NCBI GenBank assembly: GCA_046351235.1
Contig: JAXLYV010000004.1
Coordinates: forward strand, 747,799-811,798
DNA length: 64,000 nt
DNA from: JBBSAT01 sp046351235
GTDB taxonomy: Bacteria > Myxococcota_A > Polyangia > Polyangiales > Sandaracinaceae
Direction: 5' to 3'
A program made the translations under genes and the position numbers. The notes beneath the pieces are model-generated. The model was not told the origin of the DNA and made no database searches. It was given only the letters and a program-made list of their open reading frames with translations. Positions 54,168 to 63,985 of the stretch are shown piece by piece (position 1 is the first letter of the stretch; every line of letters starts with the position of its first letter).

Positions 54168-56426
54168 ATGTTTCGACACGATGCCTTGGCTTCTCGACGA
54201 GTGTTGCAATGCGCCCCACTCGTCCTCACCACGTTCGTCGCGCTGGCGCTCGCGGCTTGCAACGGCACGACGCCCCCCGCGTCGATGGTCGATGCCCCGA
54301 CGATCGATGCGACGCCGATGCGGACCAACCAGTCTCCGCTCACGATCACCGGTCACGGCCTGGCCGGAGCCACGCTGCAAGTGCGCGGCGGTGCCGATCC
54401 CGTGGCGAGCGCGACCGTCGGCGGCGACGGCGCGTTCTCGGTGATGGTCGCGCTGCGAGCGAACGCGTCCAACACGCTCGTGTTCTCGCAGACCTCGGGC
54501 GGCGCGGAGAGCACCTCCGTGATGCGCACCATCGTGCACGACGGGACGGCCCCGATGACCCCGGTGCTCGACCCGCTCGTCTCGCCCACGCGCCGCACGA
54601 CGGCGAGCGTGCGCGGCCGCACCGAGGCCGGCGCGCGACTCGCCGTGACGGGCGGCATGGCGCCCGTGATGGGAACGGCCGACAGCACGGGTCGCTTCAC
54701 GCTGATGATCCCGCTGACGACGTCCGCGACGGTGCCCGTGCCGAACGCGCTCTCGCTCGTCGCGACCGATGACGTCGGCAACGCGACGGCGCCGCTCTCG
54801 TTCTCGATCACCTACGATCCCACGCTCGCGGTCGAGGCCCCCCTCGTCGATGCCATCCCGCCGACGAACGACGTGAGGGTGAACGTGACGGGCACGGCGG
54901 AGGCCGCGGTCACGATCACCATCGCGGGCGCCGTCGATGCCGCTTCGGGAACGACCGACGCGACGGGCGCGTTCTCGATCCCGGTCGAGCTCCATCCGAA
55001 CGCGTCGAACGCGCTCTTCGTGTTCGCGGTCTCGGGCGGGATGACGAGCGCTGCCGCGCCGCTCACGGTGATCCACGACGACGTCCCGCCGAGCTCGCCC
55101 TCGATCGATCCGCAAGCCTCTCCGACCAGCCTCGAGACGCTGACGATCACCGGGACGAGCGAGCCGGGCGCCACGCTGAGCGTGACGGGCGGCGCGGGCG
55201 CGGCCACGGCGACCGCCGATGCGAGCGGCACGTTCTCGGTCGAGGTCGACCTCACCGTCGATGCGACGAACGACCTCCTGGTCGTCGCGTCCGACGCGGC
55301 GACGAACGCCTCGGAGCCGGCGACGCTCTCGATCGTGCAGGACTCGACCCTCGATGCGCCCGTCGTGATCGACCCGGTCGCGTCTCCGACCGCCACGAGC
55401 CCGGTACACGTGACCGGCCGCACCGAGCCGAGCGCGATGGTGCAGATCGTGGGCGGCGTCTCGCAGGTCGACGTGATGGCCGACGCGAGCGGCGTCTTCG
55501 GCGCCGACGTGATGCTCCACCCGAACGAGTCGAACGAGCTCCACGCGCATCGTGCCGGGAGCGGCGCCGACACGATCTTCGTGATCGTCCACGACGACGT
55601 GGCGCCCGCGGCGCCGACCGTGAGCTCGATCGCGAGCCCGACCGGCGCGACCTCCGTCGTCGTCGCGGGGACCACCGAGCCGCGCGTGCACGTGAGCGTC
55701 ACCGGCGGCGTGTCCGCCGTGACGGGCAACGCCGACGACCTCGGCAACTTCGCGCTCGGCGTGAGCCTCGCGACCGACACGACGTCGACGCTCGCCGTCG
55801 TGGCCACCGATCGCGCCGGGAACTCGTCGCCCGCGACCACGCTCGTGGTCCAGCAGTCGACCTCGACCCCCGCGGCACCGATCCTCGATCAGCCCGCGCC
55901 GCCGCCGACGCGCATCGCGACCTACCACCTCACCGGGCGCGTCGCGACGCCCGGCACCGGGATCACGGTGGACGTGGCCGGCGGTGCCACGGCCGCGTCC
56001 GGCCCGGCCGATCCCAGCACGGGCGTGTTCGCGATCGACGTCATGCTGATGCCGAACGCGTCGAGCACGCTCGACGTGACCTCCACCCAGGGCACGATCA
56101 CGAGCCCGCCGGCGCGCGTCGTCGTGGTGCACGACAGCGTCGCGCCGATCGCGCCCACGGCGAGCGCGATCACGGCACGCGCGCCCGCGCTGACCACGTG
56201 CCTCTTGCGGCGCACGACCACCGTCTCCGGCACCGCAGGCAGCGTCGAGGCGCGGAGCACGGTGCGCATCACCAACACCACCGCGGCAGCCAACGTCTCC
56301 GCGAGCGCGACCGACACCGGCACCTTCAGCGGCACCCTCAACGCGTGCCCCGGCGACGTGCTCTCGATCACCGCGACGGACGCCGCGGGCAACGCGAGCA
56401 CGGCGACCACGGTGACCGTGCAGTAG
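54168..56426 (+). CDS. Lipoprotein with about eight Ig-like repeats
   Basis: 752 residues from ATG 54168, with GGAGGTG 7 bases upstream. Lipobox LALAAC. The mature protein is about eight repeats of ~85 residues with the pattern VTGxTEPGAxVxVxGGA, ADASGxFSVxVxLxxxxxN and a DDVxPxxPxxxPxxSPT linker. This resembles bacterial Ig-like adhesion domains. A hairpin lies just downstream. Its divergent neighbour is the sigma-54 activator, a possible regulator. Confidence 0.82.
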   Translation: MFRHDALASRRVLQCAPLVLTTFVALALAACNGTTPPASMVDAPTIDATPMRTNQSPLTITGHGLAGATLQVRGGADPVASATVGGDGAFSVMVALRANASNTLVFSQTSGGAESTSVMRTIVHDGTAPMTPVLDPLVSPTRRTTASVRGRTEAGARLAVTGGMAPVMGTADSTGRFTLMIPLTTSATVPVPNALSLVATDDVGNATAPLSFSITYDPTLAVEAPLVDAIPPTNDVRVNVTGTAEAAVTITIAGAVDAASGTTDATGAFSIPVELHPNASNALFVFAVSGGMTSAAAPLTVIHDDVPPSSPSIDPQASPTSLETLTITGTSEPGATLSVTGGAGAATATADASGTFSVEVDLTVDATNDLLVVASDAATNASEPATLSIVQDSTLDAPVVIDPVASPTATSPVHVTGRTEPSAMVQIVGGVSQVDVMADASGVFGADVMLHPNESNELHAHRAGSGADTIFVIVHDDVAPAAPTVSSIASPTGATSVVVAGTTEPRVHVSVTGGVSAVTGNADDLGNFALGVSLATDTTSTLAVVATDRAGNSSPATTLVVQQSTSTPAAPILDQPAPPPTRIATYHLTGRVATPGTGITVDVAGGATAASGPADPSTGVFAIDVMLMPNASSTLDVTSTQGTITSPPARVVVVHDSVAPIAPTASAITARAPALTTCLLRRTTTVSGTAGSVEARSTVRITNTTAAANVSASATDTGTFSGTLNACPGDVLSITATDAAGNASTATTVTVQ

Positions 56427-56449
56427 CGCGCGCCGCGATCTCCGCGCGA

Positions 56450-56481
56450 ACGAAGGCCGCTCCGATCGGGGCGGCCTTCGT
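56450..56481 (+). terminator. Stem-loop after the Ig-repeat gene
   Basis: ACGAAGGCCGC (56450-56460) pairs perfectly with GCGGCCTTCGT (56471-56481) across a 10-base loop. CGTTCC follows in place of a U-tract, so it is a probable but non-canonical terminator. Confidence 0.65.
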
Positions 56482-56641
56482 CGTTCCGTCGCCGCCGCGC
56501 GTGCAGGCGCGCCGCATGTTCGGTTCTCACCACGGAGAGCCGCCCACTCACGGTGCGTCGCGCACTTCGCGCCTGAATTCACGACGGTTCGTGATCGGCG
56601 CGCTGGCGTATCGATTGCGTTCGACGAGAGCAGGAGGCCGC

Positions 56642-57316
56642 ATGGACCACGCTCTCGAACGCTCGTCGCTCTCACGCACGCACAGGCACGCTCTCTCGCT
56701 CGGCGCGCTCTTCACGCTCGCACTCGGCGCCGCGCTCGGCGCGCCCGCGCGCGCGTCGGCGCAGAGCGGTGTCGTCATCCAGCCGATCGGAGGTCCCACC
56801 GTGGCCCCCCAGGCGCAGCTCTACGTGGCGCCGACGCAGCCCGGCTACGTCGAAGGCTACGGCAGCACCGCGTGCCCCGGCGACGCGATCCTCCAGCCCG
56901 ATCGCCACGGCGTGATGCGCTGCATGCGCCTCGAGCGAGGCCACCGCGTGATCTGGGGCCTCGCAGGCGCTGGCATCGGCCTGCTCGCGGGCGGCTGGGT
57001 GTGGTCGATCCTGACGACTTCGATCTCCTCGCTGCTCGACGAGTTCGAGCATCGGCAGACCTACGTCGGCTGGGGCTTCGTGCCGATCGTCGGGCCCTGG
57101 GTGCAGATGACCGATCTGCCGCCGGGCGTGCAATCGTCGTACTACGCGTACCTCTCGCTCGAGGGCCTCTTGCAGGACGCGGGGCTCATCCTGCTCATCG
57201 CCGGGCTCGTCGGGGAGGACGCGGACGAGTACCGGCCGATCGCCGCCGGGGAGGCTCGCGTGCGCCCCGTCTTCGGTGCGAGCACGCAAGGCTTCGTCGT
57301 CGAGGGCGCGTTCTGA
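56642..57316 (+). CDS. Exported membrane protein of unknown function
   Basis: 224 residues from ATG 56642, with AGGAGG 6 bases upstream. Signal peptide (LFTLALGAALGAPARASA). The middle has CPGDAILQPDRHGVMRCMRL (two cysteines), then a membrane helix (about 105-125, IWGLAGAGIGLLAGGWVW) and a second hydrophobic stretch near 180-195. No family was recognised. It is convergent with the large kinase gene, 32 bp apart. Confidence 0.72.
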   Translation: MDHALERSSLSRTHRHALSLGALFTLALGAALGAPARASAQSGVVIQPIGGPTVAPQAQLYVAPTQPGYVEGYGSTACPGDAILQPDRHGVMRCMRLERGHRVIWGLAGAGIGLLAGGWVWSILTTSISSLLDEFEHRQTYVGWGFVPIVGPWVQMTDLPPGVQSSYYAYLSLEGLLQDAGLILLIAGLVGEDADEYRPIAAGEARVRPVFGASTQGFVVEGAF

Positions 57317-57348
57317 ACGCTGCCGAGGGACGGGCCGGGGGGGCCGCG

Positions 57349-60300
57349 TCAGCCGAGGAGATCGACCTTCGCGCGCGCCGAGACCTGCGCGTACGCCGCA
57401 CGTGCGTGCTCTCGATGCGCCGCCGCCTCCTCGACGAGCGCCCAGCGCTCGTGCGCGAGGCCGAGGTCGATGGAGAAGGCCCCTTCGGACGCCCCGCGCG
57501 CGGCCGCGGCGAAGTGCGCCTTCGCGGTCGGCAGATCCCCCTGCGCCCGCGCGCGCTCTCCTTCGACCAGGCTCGCGCGGTGCGCGAAGTTGTGCGGCGC
57601 CTCGCTCGCGAGCGCCCTCAGCGCCTCGAGGCTCGTGTCGGCCGCGGCCTCGAGCGCGGGGCTGCGCTCGCTCGCCGGCAGCGCCCAGATCGCGAGCGCG
57701 GCGTACTGGTGCAGCATCGGGTGGTGCCACGTCGAGGCCACGCCATCGAGGAAGGGGCGCGCGCGCTCGAAATGGAAGCTCGCCTCCGCTGGCGAGCCGA
57801 AGTGGTAGCGGACCAGCCCCATCAAGAACGGCACGATGCACTGCGCGCTCCGCGAGCCGCTCGCGATCGCGGCCGCGAGCGCTCTCGCTTCTTCGAACCC
57901 GGCGCCATCGAGCGTGGCCGGTGTGCGCGAGCGACCCACGAAGCACTGCAGGAGGCGCTCGAAGGGCTCGTGCACGTGGAGCGCGTTCACCTGTCCCTGC
58001 GAGCGCATGAAGTCGCCGAACCGGGTCGCATCCTCGACGAGGGGCTCGAGGTCCATCGACGCGTAGAAGCTGTTGTGCACGTACGCGTGTGCGGCATACC
58101 CGGCGTACTCGAGATCGCCGGTGGTCTTGCCGATCTCGACGACCTCACGCAGCGCGCCGAGCGTGCTGCGGAGCGGCACCATCCACGTGCACACCAAGTC
58201 GTGCACGACGTGGCGCGTGCGGGCCTCCTGGCTGCGATCCTCGAAGCGCTCGAGCAGCTCGAGCGCGACGCCACCCCACGTGTGGGCGTCGCGTAGCGAG
58301 CCGATCGCGTTGAGCACGATCCCGTAGATCGCCACCGCGTACGCCGTCGCCGCGCAGAGGCCGTGCTCGACCGAGGTGCGGACCAAGCGGCACGCGAGAA
58401 TCGGAAGCAGCGCGGGCTTGGCGAAGTAGGCGGCCGACGACACGCGAGCCTCGATGCGCATCGCGGCGACGATCTGCGGATCGGTCGCGACGCCGAGCTG
58501 CACGAGGCCGGCGGGCCCGACCGTGGCCAGCGCCGCGCTCGCCGCGGCGAGCTCCTCGCCGATCTGCGGCGGCCCCGGATCCTCCGGGAGCGCGACGTTC
58601 AAGAGGCGCAAGGCTTCGAGGGCCACGCGCACGGCGTCGGCGTAACGGTTGCGCGCGATGAGCGCGTCGATCTCGACCTCCCAGGCGCTCAGCTGGTCGA
58701 GGATCGTGCGACCGTTCGCCTTCACGCTCGTGATGAACTGGTCGAGCTGGTCCCACGCTGCGCCCAGATACGCCGACTCGGCGGCGCCCGTGTGGACGGC
58801 GAGCGCGAGGTCGTAGTCGGAGGTCCAGACGTCGGCGGGGAGACACTCACTCGCCGCGCGATAGCACTCGAACGCGAGCGTGAACGCCGCCGCGCGCCGC
58901 GCCTCCTTGCCGGCGGCGAGGTTGAGCCGCGCCGTCGCGAGCCGCTCGGCCGCATCCAGCCGATGGAGCACACCGTTGAGGTGCCGCACGGCATCGAAGA
59001 GCCACGGGCTGCTCGTCCCGAGCGCGGCGAGCGCGCGCCCGAGCGCGACGCGCCGATCGTCGATCCGCGTGCGCGCCATCGACGCGAGCAGGGCCTCGCG
59101 CATCCGATCGTGGTGCAGCTCGACCTCGTCGGTCGCGGCGACGCCCGTTGCACGCACGAAGTGGCCGCCGCGGAGCGTCCAGAGCGCGCGCAGCACACCG
59201 CGCTCGATCCCGGCCACGGCGAGCGCGACCGAGAGCGGGATCGGGCTGCTCGCGACGGCCAGCACCTCCACGAGAGAGCGCTCGCCCGGCGGGAGCACCT
59301 CGATGCGCTGCGCGAGCAGGCCATCGAGGGTGACGCCGTCGGTCGAGATCTCGCGCCCCGCCGCGCGCTCGTAGTTCGCGAAGCGCGCGAGCTCCTCGAC
59401 GAAGAAGGGAACGCCTCCGGCTTCGTCGGCGATGCGGCTCGCGAGGCGCTCGCTGCGCGCGTCGCGGAGCGAGAGCGTGGCCGCCGCGAGCGAGCGCGCC
59501 TCCGAGGGCGAGAGTGGGCCGATGTCGATCGTCGTCACCTCGAGATCCCCGCGCGCGGCGAGCTCGCCCGTCGCGGCGAGGTACGCGGCGCTGGCGGTCG
59601 ACGTGCTCGCTTCGTGCGGGCGATAGGAGGCGGCCACGAGCAGGCGCGCGGGCGCAGGCGCCGCCAGCAACGCGTCGAGCAGGATGACGCTGTCGGTGTC
59701 GGCCCACTGCAGGTCGTCGATCTCGAGCACCACGAGGCGCTCGCGCGCGAGCGCCTCGACCAGCTCGCGCGCGGCCAAGAGCGCCCGGCGCCGCACCTCC
59801 ATCGCCGACGTCACGTCCGAGCTGATCATCGAGCTGCGCACGCGCGTGCGGATGGCCTCGACGCTGCCGAGCACGGGGAACAGACGCGCGAGCTCCACCG
59901 TCCAGCGCGGCAGGATCCGCTCGACCTCGGGCGCCGGCATCGTGCCGAGGCGCCGCGCGAGCTCGTCGAACATCTCGTCGAACGCCTTGTACGGAACCGA
60001 CTCGCGCTCGTAGCAGCGCCCGCGCAGGACGAGCGCTTCGCCACCGCGCCGGGCCATCTGGCGGAGCTCACCGAGCAGCGCCGACTTGCCGACCCCGGAG
60101 GGGCCGCGCACGTGCACCATCGCCGCGCCGCGCGTGTGCGCACGCTCGATCGCCCGTGCGAGCAACGCACGCTCCTCCGAGCGCCCGATGAGCTCGGTAC
60201 GCTGCGCACGCTCCGTCGCGCGCACGGGCGAGGCCTCGCCGGCGACGAGCTCGGCCACGAGCGCGCCATCGGGGCGCTCGCTCGCCTCGGGCCGCAAGAG

Positions 60301-61179
60301 ATCCATCGCGAGCAGCGAGAGATCACGCGGGACGCCGCCGACGAGCTCGTCGGGCGGCACCGGCGGCAGGTGCATCTTCGCGAACCACGTCACCGCGACG
60401 CTGGCCGGCGGGAATGCGTGCAGGCCCGTGAGCGCGCGATAGAGCATGAGCCCGACCGCGTACCAGTCGGCCGCCGGACCGATGTTCTCGCCGGCGAACT
60501 GCTCGGGCGCCATCCACGCCGGGGTCCCCGAGACGGCGCTCGTCAGATCTCCATCGAGCGCGGCCTGCGCGTTCTCCGCGACGGGGCGCACGAGACCGAA
60601 GTCGAGCACCACGACGCGCCCGTGCCGATCGACGAGCACGTTGCTCGGCTTGAGGTCCAGATGCACGAGGCCCGCCGCGTGGAGCGCGCGCACCCCACGG
60701 ACGAGCTGTCCGAACGCCTCTCGGACGCGAGTCACCGACTCCGGGGCCGTGGGCGTCGGCTCGATCAGCGGGACGTGCGGCTCCGCCTCCACGCGCGGCC
60801 TCGTGGTGGCCTCCGCATTGCGCTCCTCCTCGAGCGTCGGTGCTTCGCGTGCCGAGGGGCCGCGGAGCCACTCGAGGAAGTCGACGCCGTCGATCCGCTC
60901 CATCGTGAAGAACCAGAGGCCCTTGTCCGAGCTCAGCTCGTAGAGCGGCACGAGGTTCGGATGCGCGAGGTCCGCGACGGCACGGAACTCCGTCTTGAAA
61001 CGGCGCAGGCTCTCGGCGTCGAGGTCGGTGAGCGTCTTGAGCGCGACCGTCGTTCCGTGCTCGCGGTCGATCGCCTCGTAGACGGTGCCCATGCCGCCTG
61101 CGCGGATGAGACCGACCACGTCGTAGCGTCCGAGACGCACGGGCCGATCGGGGGTCGCGGTCGCGAGTTGCCGTTGCAC
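57349..61179 (-). CDS. Giant Ser/Thr kinase fused to AAA-type ATPase and TPR region
   Basis: 1276 residues. The kinase domain (about 18-310) has IRAGGMGTVYE, Lys48, DFG Asp193 and GTPAWMAPEQ, but the catalytic loop is HLDLKPSN (173-180), with Leu where most kinases have Arg. An AAA_16-like ATPase (about 330-720) has GPSGVGKS (359-366) and VLEIDDLQWAD. The remaining ~500 residues are TPR-like helices. PknK-like kinase/ATPase fusions act in signalling. No membrane helix was seen, so it is probably cytoplasmic. The start is GTG 61179. Confidence 0.9.
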   Translation of the reverse strand: MQRQLATATPDRPVRLGRYDVVGLIRAGGMGTVYEAIDREHGTTVALKTLTDLDAESLRRFKTEFRAVADLAHPNLVPLYELSSDKGLWFFTMERIDGVDFLEWLRGPSAREAPTLEEERNAEATTRPRVEAEPHVPLIEPTPTAPESVTRVREAFGQLVRGVRALHAAGLVHLDLKPSNVLVDRHGRVVVLDFGLVRPVAENAQAALDGDLTSAVSGTPAWMAPEQFAGENIGPAADWYAVGLMLYRALTGLHAFPPASVAVTWFAKMHLPPVPPDELVGGVPRDLSLLAMDLLRPEASERPDGALVAELVAGEASPVRATERAQRTELIGRSEERALLARAIERAHTRGAAMVHVRGPSGVGKSALLGELRQMARRGGEALVLRGRCYERESVPYKAFDEMFDELARRLGTMPAPEVERILPRWTVELARLFPVLGSVEAIRTRVRSSMISSDVTSAMEVRRRALLAARELVEALARERLVVLEIDDLQWADTDSVILLDALLAAPAPARLLVAASYRPHEASTSTASAAYLAATGELAARGDLEVTTIDIGPLSPSEARSLAAATLSLRDARSERLASRIADEAGGVPFFVEELARFANYERAAGREISTDGVTLDGLLAQRIEVLPPGERSLVEVLAVASSPIPLSVALAVAGIERGVLRALWTLRGGHFVRATGVAATDEVELHHDRMREALLASMARTRIDDRRVALGRALAALGTSSPWLFDAVRHLNGVLHRLDAAERLATARLNLAAGKEARRAAAFTLAFECYRAASECLPADVWTSDYDLALAVHTGAAESAYLGAAWDQLDQFITSVKANGRTILDQLSAWEVEIDALIARNRYADAVRVALEALRLLNVALPEDPGPPQIGEELAAASAALATVGPAGLVQLGVATDPQIVAAMRIEARVSSAAYFAKPALLPILACRLVRTSVEHGLCAATAYAVAIYGIVLNAIGSLRDAHTWGGVALELLERFEDRSQEARTRHVVHDLVCTWMVPLRSTLGALREVVEIGKTTGDLEYAGYAAHAYVHNSFYASMDLEPLVEDATRFGDFMRSQGQVNALHVHEPFERLLQCFVGRSRTPATLDGAGFEEARALAAAIASGSRSAQCIVPFLMGLVRYHFGSPAEASFHFERARPFLDGVASTWHHPMLHQYAALAIWALPASERSPALEAAADTSLEALRALASEAPHNFAHRASLVEGERARAQGDLPTAKAHFAAAARGASEGAFSIDLGLAHERWALVEEAAAHREHARAAYAQVSARAKVDLLG

Positions 61180-61284
61180 GGAAGCGAGGGGATCGAAGAG
61201 ATCCGAGCCCCGCGCGCACGTTAGCGCTCAATCGGGCCGCGACACAACCGTCGGACGCGGATTCCGTTCCGAGCGGCGGCAGGC

Positions 61285-62238
61285 TCAGGGATCGGTGGAC
61301 GGCGCGGCACCCTCGCGATGGCGCTCCGCGGGTAGGACGCGCTCCTCGAGGAACTTGTCGATCCGGAGCTCGACCGCGACGGGTTGCTCGACGGGTGCCG
61401 CATGGCTCGCGCCGCGCAGCTCGAAGAGCTCGCCGCCGGTGATGGACTCGGCCATGTGACGCGCGAGGGCAGCGGGCGTGAACGTGTCGCGCTCGGCGGC
61501 GATGACGAGCGTCGGCACGTCGATCGTGGGCAGGAGGTCGTCCGCCGAGTGCTCACCGGCGAGATGCAGCATCGCGAGGAAGGTCTTGGGCTCCATGGCC
61601 GACACGTGATCGACGTACCAGCGGAAGTCCTCTTCGCGGAGCGCGATGCCGTCCACCTCGCGCGTCAGGCGCGCGATGCGGTACGCCAGGCCCGCCGGGA
61701 TGCGCCCCCAGACCGCCCGGACGAGCCCCTCGTTGGCCTCGACGAGCTCGATGATCGTGGGAAGCACCTGTGCGAGCGCATCGCTTCCGTGGAACGTCGT
61801 GGTGATGCGGCCGTAGCTGCCACAGAGCAACGCGAGCGCGGCCACGCGGTCGTGCGCGTGCCGGTACGTCTCGAGCGCGACCTGCGTGCCCATCGAGTGG
61901 CCGAAGAGCACGGCGCGCTCGATGCCGGCGTGCTCGAGCACCGCCACGAGATCCCGCGCGTGCGCGGTCATGTCGATGCGTACCGGGTCGACCGGCGCCC
62001 CGCTGCGGCCGTGCGCACGGTAGTGCCAGTGGAGGACGCGGTAACGCTTGGCGAGGTACGGGGCGAGGTACTTCCAGGCGAAGCCGTCGCAGCCGATCCC
62101 GTCCGAGAGGACCATCCACGGAGCGCCGGGAACGGGCGCCTCGCGCGGCCCGAGCGTCCCGTAGAAGAGACGCGTGCCGTCCGGCCCCTGGGCGAACCGG
62201 GTCTCGTCGTAGACGACGGAAGGAGCGTGGGACTTCAT
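61285..62238 (-). CDS. Alpha/beta hydrolase
   Basis: 317 residues, cytoplasmic. The hydrolase fold is clear: nucleophile elbow FGHSMG (Ser115), acid AERDTFTP (Asp251) and RGASHAAP (His279), with LSDGIGCDGFAW as a likely oxyanion region. A lid region lies at about 145-215. The substrate cannot be read from the sequence; esterase or lipase-like activity on small esters is most likely. ATG 62238. It stands alone on this strand, between the large kinase and the TIGR04563-like gene. Confidence 0.88.
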   Translation of the reverse strand: MKSHAPSVVYDETRFAQGPDGTRLFYGTLGPREAPVPGAPWMVLSDGIGCDGFAWKYLAPYLAKRYRVLHWHYRAHGRSGAPVDPVRIDMTAHARDLVAVLEHAGIERAVLFGHSMGTQVALETYRHAHDRVAALALLCGSYGRITTTFHGSDALAQVLPTIIELVEANEGLVRAVWGRIPAGLAYRIARLTREVDGIALREEDFRWYVDHVSAMEPKTFLAMLHLAGEHSADDLLPTIDVPTLVIAAERDTFTPAALARHMAESITGGELFELRGASHAAPVEQPVAVELRIDKFLEERVLPAERHREGAAPSTDP

Positions 62239-62340
62239 CGAAGGCCGTGGCGGGTCACGCGAGCGCGCGCCCGAGCGGTCGTCTCACCGCGCAGGAGGGA
62301 CACCGAAGAGAGCGGTCCCGATCCAGCGCGGGACAACGCG

Positions 62341-62535
62341 TCAGCTCTCGGACTCTTCGCCGTCCTCGACGTCGTTGACCGACGGGAGCTTCCGGATCTC
62401 GGGCAGCGCGACCTTCACGCAGCGCTGGACGATCCAGGAGAGCGAGCGGTCGAGCCGCGCGGCCTCCTTCTGGATCTCGTCGAGCATCGACTCCGGGAAA
62501 TACAGGCTCTGCTTCCGCTTGTCCGTGCCGCCCAT
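62341..62535 (-). CDS. TIGR04563-like small ribbon-helix-helix protein
   Basis: 64 residues from ATG 62535, with GAGGGTGACG just upstream. The core DKRKQSLYFPESMLDEIQKE and DRSLSWIVQRCVKVA matches the TIGR04563 family of myxobacteria, a ribbon-helix-helix-like fold that may bind DNA. The acidic tail DVEDGEESES is unusual. It is divergent from the protease gene (64 bp), so it could regulate it. The role is inference. Confidence 0.82.
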   Translation of the reverse strand: MGGTDKRKQSLYFPESMLDEIQKEAARLDRSLSWIVQRCVKVALPEIRKLPSVNDVEDGEESES

Positions 62536-62599
62536 CGTCACCCTCGACAGTTCCCTCGCCGTTTCGGCGTGTGCGCAAGAGTGGTAGTACAGGAGTCCG

Positions 62600-63958
62600 A
62601 TGAGAGCGTCAATGGCGTCACGCCGCGCGAGAATCCTCCGTAATCTTGGCCTCGGCGCGTGTGCGTTCGCCGGAGGCCTCGCCGGGACGCTGCTCCAGGG
62701 GCATGCCGCGGCCACGCCGGGCGAGGCGAGCCCCTACGCGAACCTGTCGATCTTCGCGCGCGCGCTGAGCCACATCGAGGTCAGCCACGTGGAGCCGCCC
62801 GATCAGGATGCCCTGATCTATGGGGCGATCCGCGGCATGGTCGAGACCCTCGATCCGCACTCGAGCTTCCTGACCCCCGACCAGTACCGGATGCTGATGT
62901 CCGACACCGAGGGCCAGTTCGGGGGCATCGGCATCGAGGTCGACGTGCGAGACGGCTGGCTCGTGGTGCACGGCGTGATCGCCGGCGGCCCGGCCGAAGA
63001 GGCCGGCATCCAGCCGGGCGATCGCTTCCTCGCGATCGACGGGCTCGGCGCGCGCGACATGCGCCTGAGCGACGCGGTCGAGCACATGCGCGGAGCGCCC
63101 GGCACGCCGGTCACGATCCGGCTGCGCCGCGAAGGGCAAGAGCAAGGCATCGAGCTCACGCTCACGCGGCGCGTGATCCACGTCGAGGCGGTCGAGGCGC
63201 GCGTGCTCCCGAGCCGCGTGTTCTACGCGCGCGTGCGCTCGTTCTCCGAGACGACGACCGACGAGCTGCGGGCGGCGCTCGATCGCGCCGTGAGCGAGAC
63301 CTCGAGCGCCGGCGGCGTCAGCGGCGTGCTCCTCGACCTGCGCGGAAACCCCGGCGGCCTGCTCGACGAGGCCGTGCGCATGAGCGACGAGTTCCTGACG
63401 GAGGGCACCATCGTCTCGACGCGCGGCCGCGACGGACAGGTGCTCGAAGAGGCGAGCGCACACTCGGCGGGCACGCGCCCGGACTGGCCGATGGTGGTGC
63501 TCGTCGACCACTACACGGCGAGCGCCGCCGAGATCGTGGCCGGCGCGCTGCACGACCATCACCGCGCGGTGCTCGTCGGGCAGACGACGTGGGGCAAGGG
63601 AAGCGTGCAGAACCTGATCGAGCTGCCGGACGGGAGCGCGCTGAAGCTGACGATCGCGCGCTACTACACGCCGAGCGGCGTGAGCATCCAGGCGCGCGGC
63701 ATCGACCCCGACATCGTGGTGGAGGACCTCGACGCGGAGGCGCTGCGCGCGCTCCACGATCGCTCGCCGGTGATCAGCGAAGCGAGCCTCGAGGGCCACC
63801 TCGCCGCCGAGTCGGGGCACGAGGAGCGAGCCACGCCGCGCGATGAGCCGAGGACCGCCGCGACCGGCGACGAGGAATCCTTCGCCGACGACTACCAGGC
63901 GCGCACCGCGCTCGGTGTGCTGACGACGCTGATCGCCGAGCGCGGCCGCGCGCACTGA
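62600..63958 (+). CDS. CtpA-type C-terminal processing protease (S41)
   Basis: 452 residues. ATG 62600 has AGGAG 6 bases upstream. Signal peptide or N-anchor, a PDZ domain (about 95-175, GGIGIEV, PAEEAGIQPGDRFLAIDG) and the S41 catalytic core: LDLRGNPGGLLDEAV, catalytic Ser308 in TASAAEIVAGAL and Lys333 in WGKGSVQ, the usual 25-residue spacing. It cleaves C-termini of envelope or signalling proteins and may take part in sporulation-like signalling. A long hydrophilic tail (about 400-452) may target partners. It is co-located with, but divergent from, the TIGR04563-like gene. Confidence 0.94.
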   Translation: MRASMASRRARILRNLGLGACAFAGGLAGTLLQGHAAATPGEASPYANLSIFARALSHIEVSHVEPPDQDALIYGAIRGMVETLDPHSSFLTPDQYRMLMSDTEGQFGGIGIEVDVRDGWLVVHGVIAGGPAEEAGIQPGDRFLAIDGLGARDMRLSDAVEHMRGAPGTPVTIRLRREGQEQGIELTLTRRVIHVEAVEARVLPSRVFYARVRSFSETTTDELRAALDRAVSETSSAGGVSGVLLDLRGNPGGLLDEAVRMSDEFLTEGTIVSTRGRDGQVLEEASAHSAGTRPDWPMVVLVDHYTASAAEIVAGALHDHHRAVLVGQTTWGKGSVQNLIELPDGSALKLTIARYYTPSGVSIQARGIDPDIVVEDLDAEALRALHDRSPVISEASLEGHLAAESGHEERATPRDEPRTAATGDEESFADDYQARTALGVLTTLIAERGRAH

Positions 63959-63985
63959 GAGGGTGACAGGAAACCTGTCGCCCTC
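63959..63985 (+). terminator. Stem-loop after the protease gene
   Basis: GAGGGTGACAGG (63959-63970), loop AAA, CCTGTCGCCCTC (63974-63985): a 12-bp stem with one G-U pair, directly after the ctp stop. There is no U-tract in the few bases left in the window. Confidence 0.6.
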
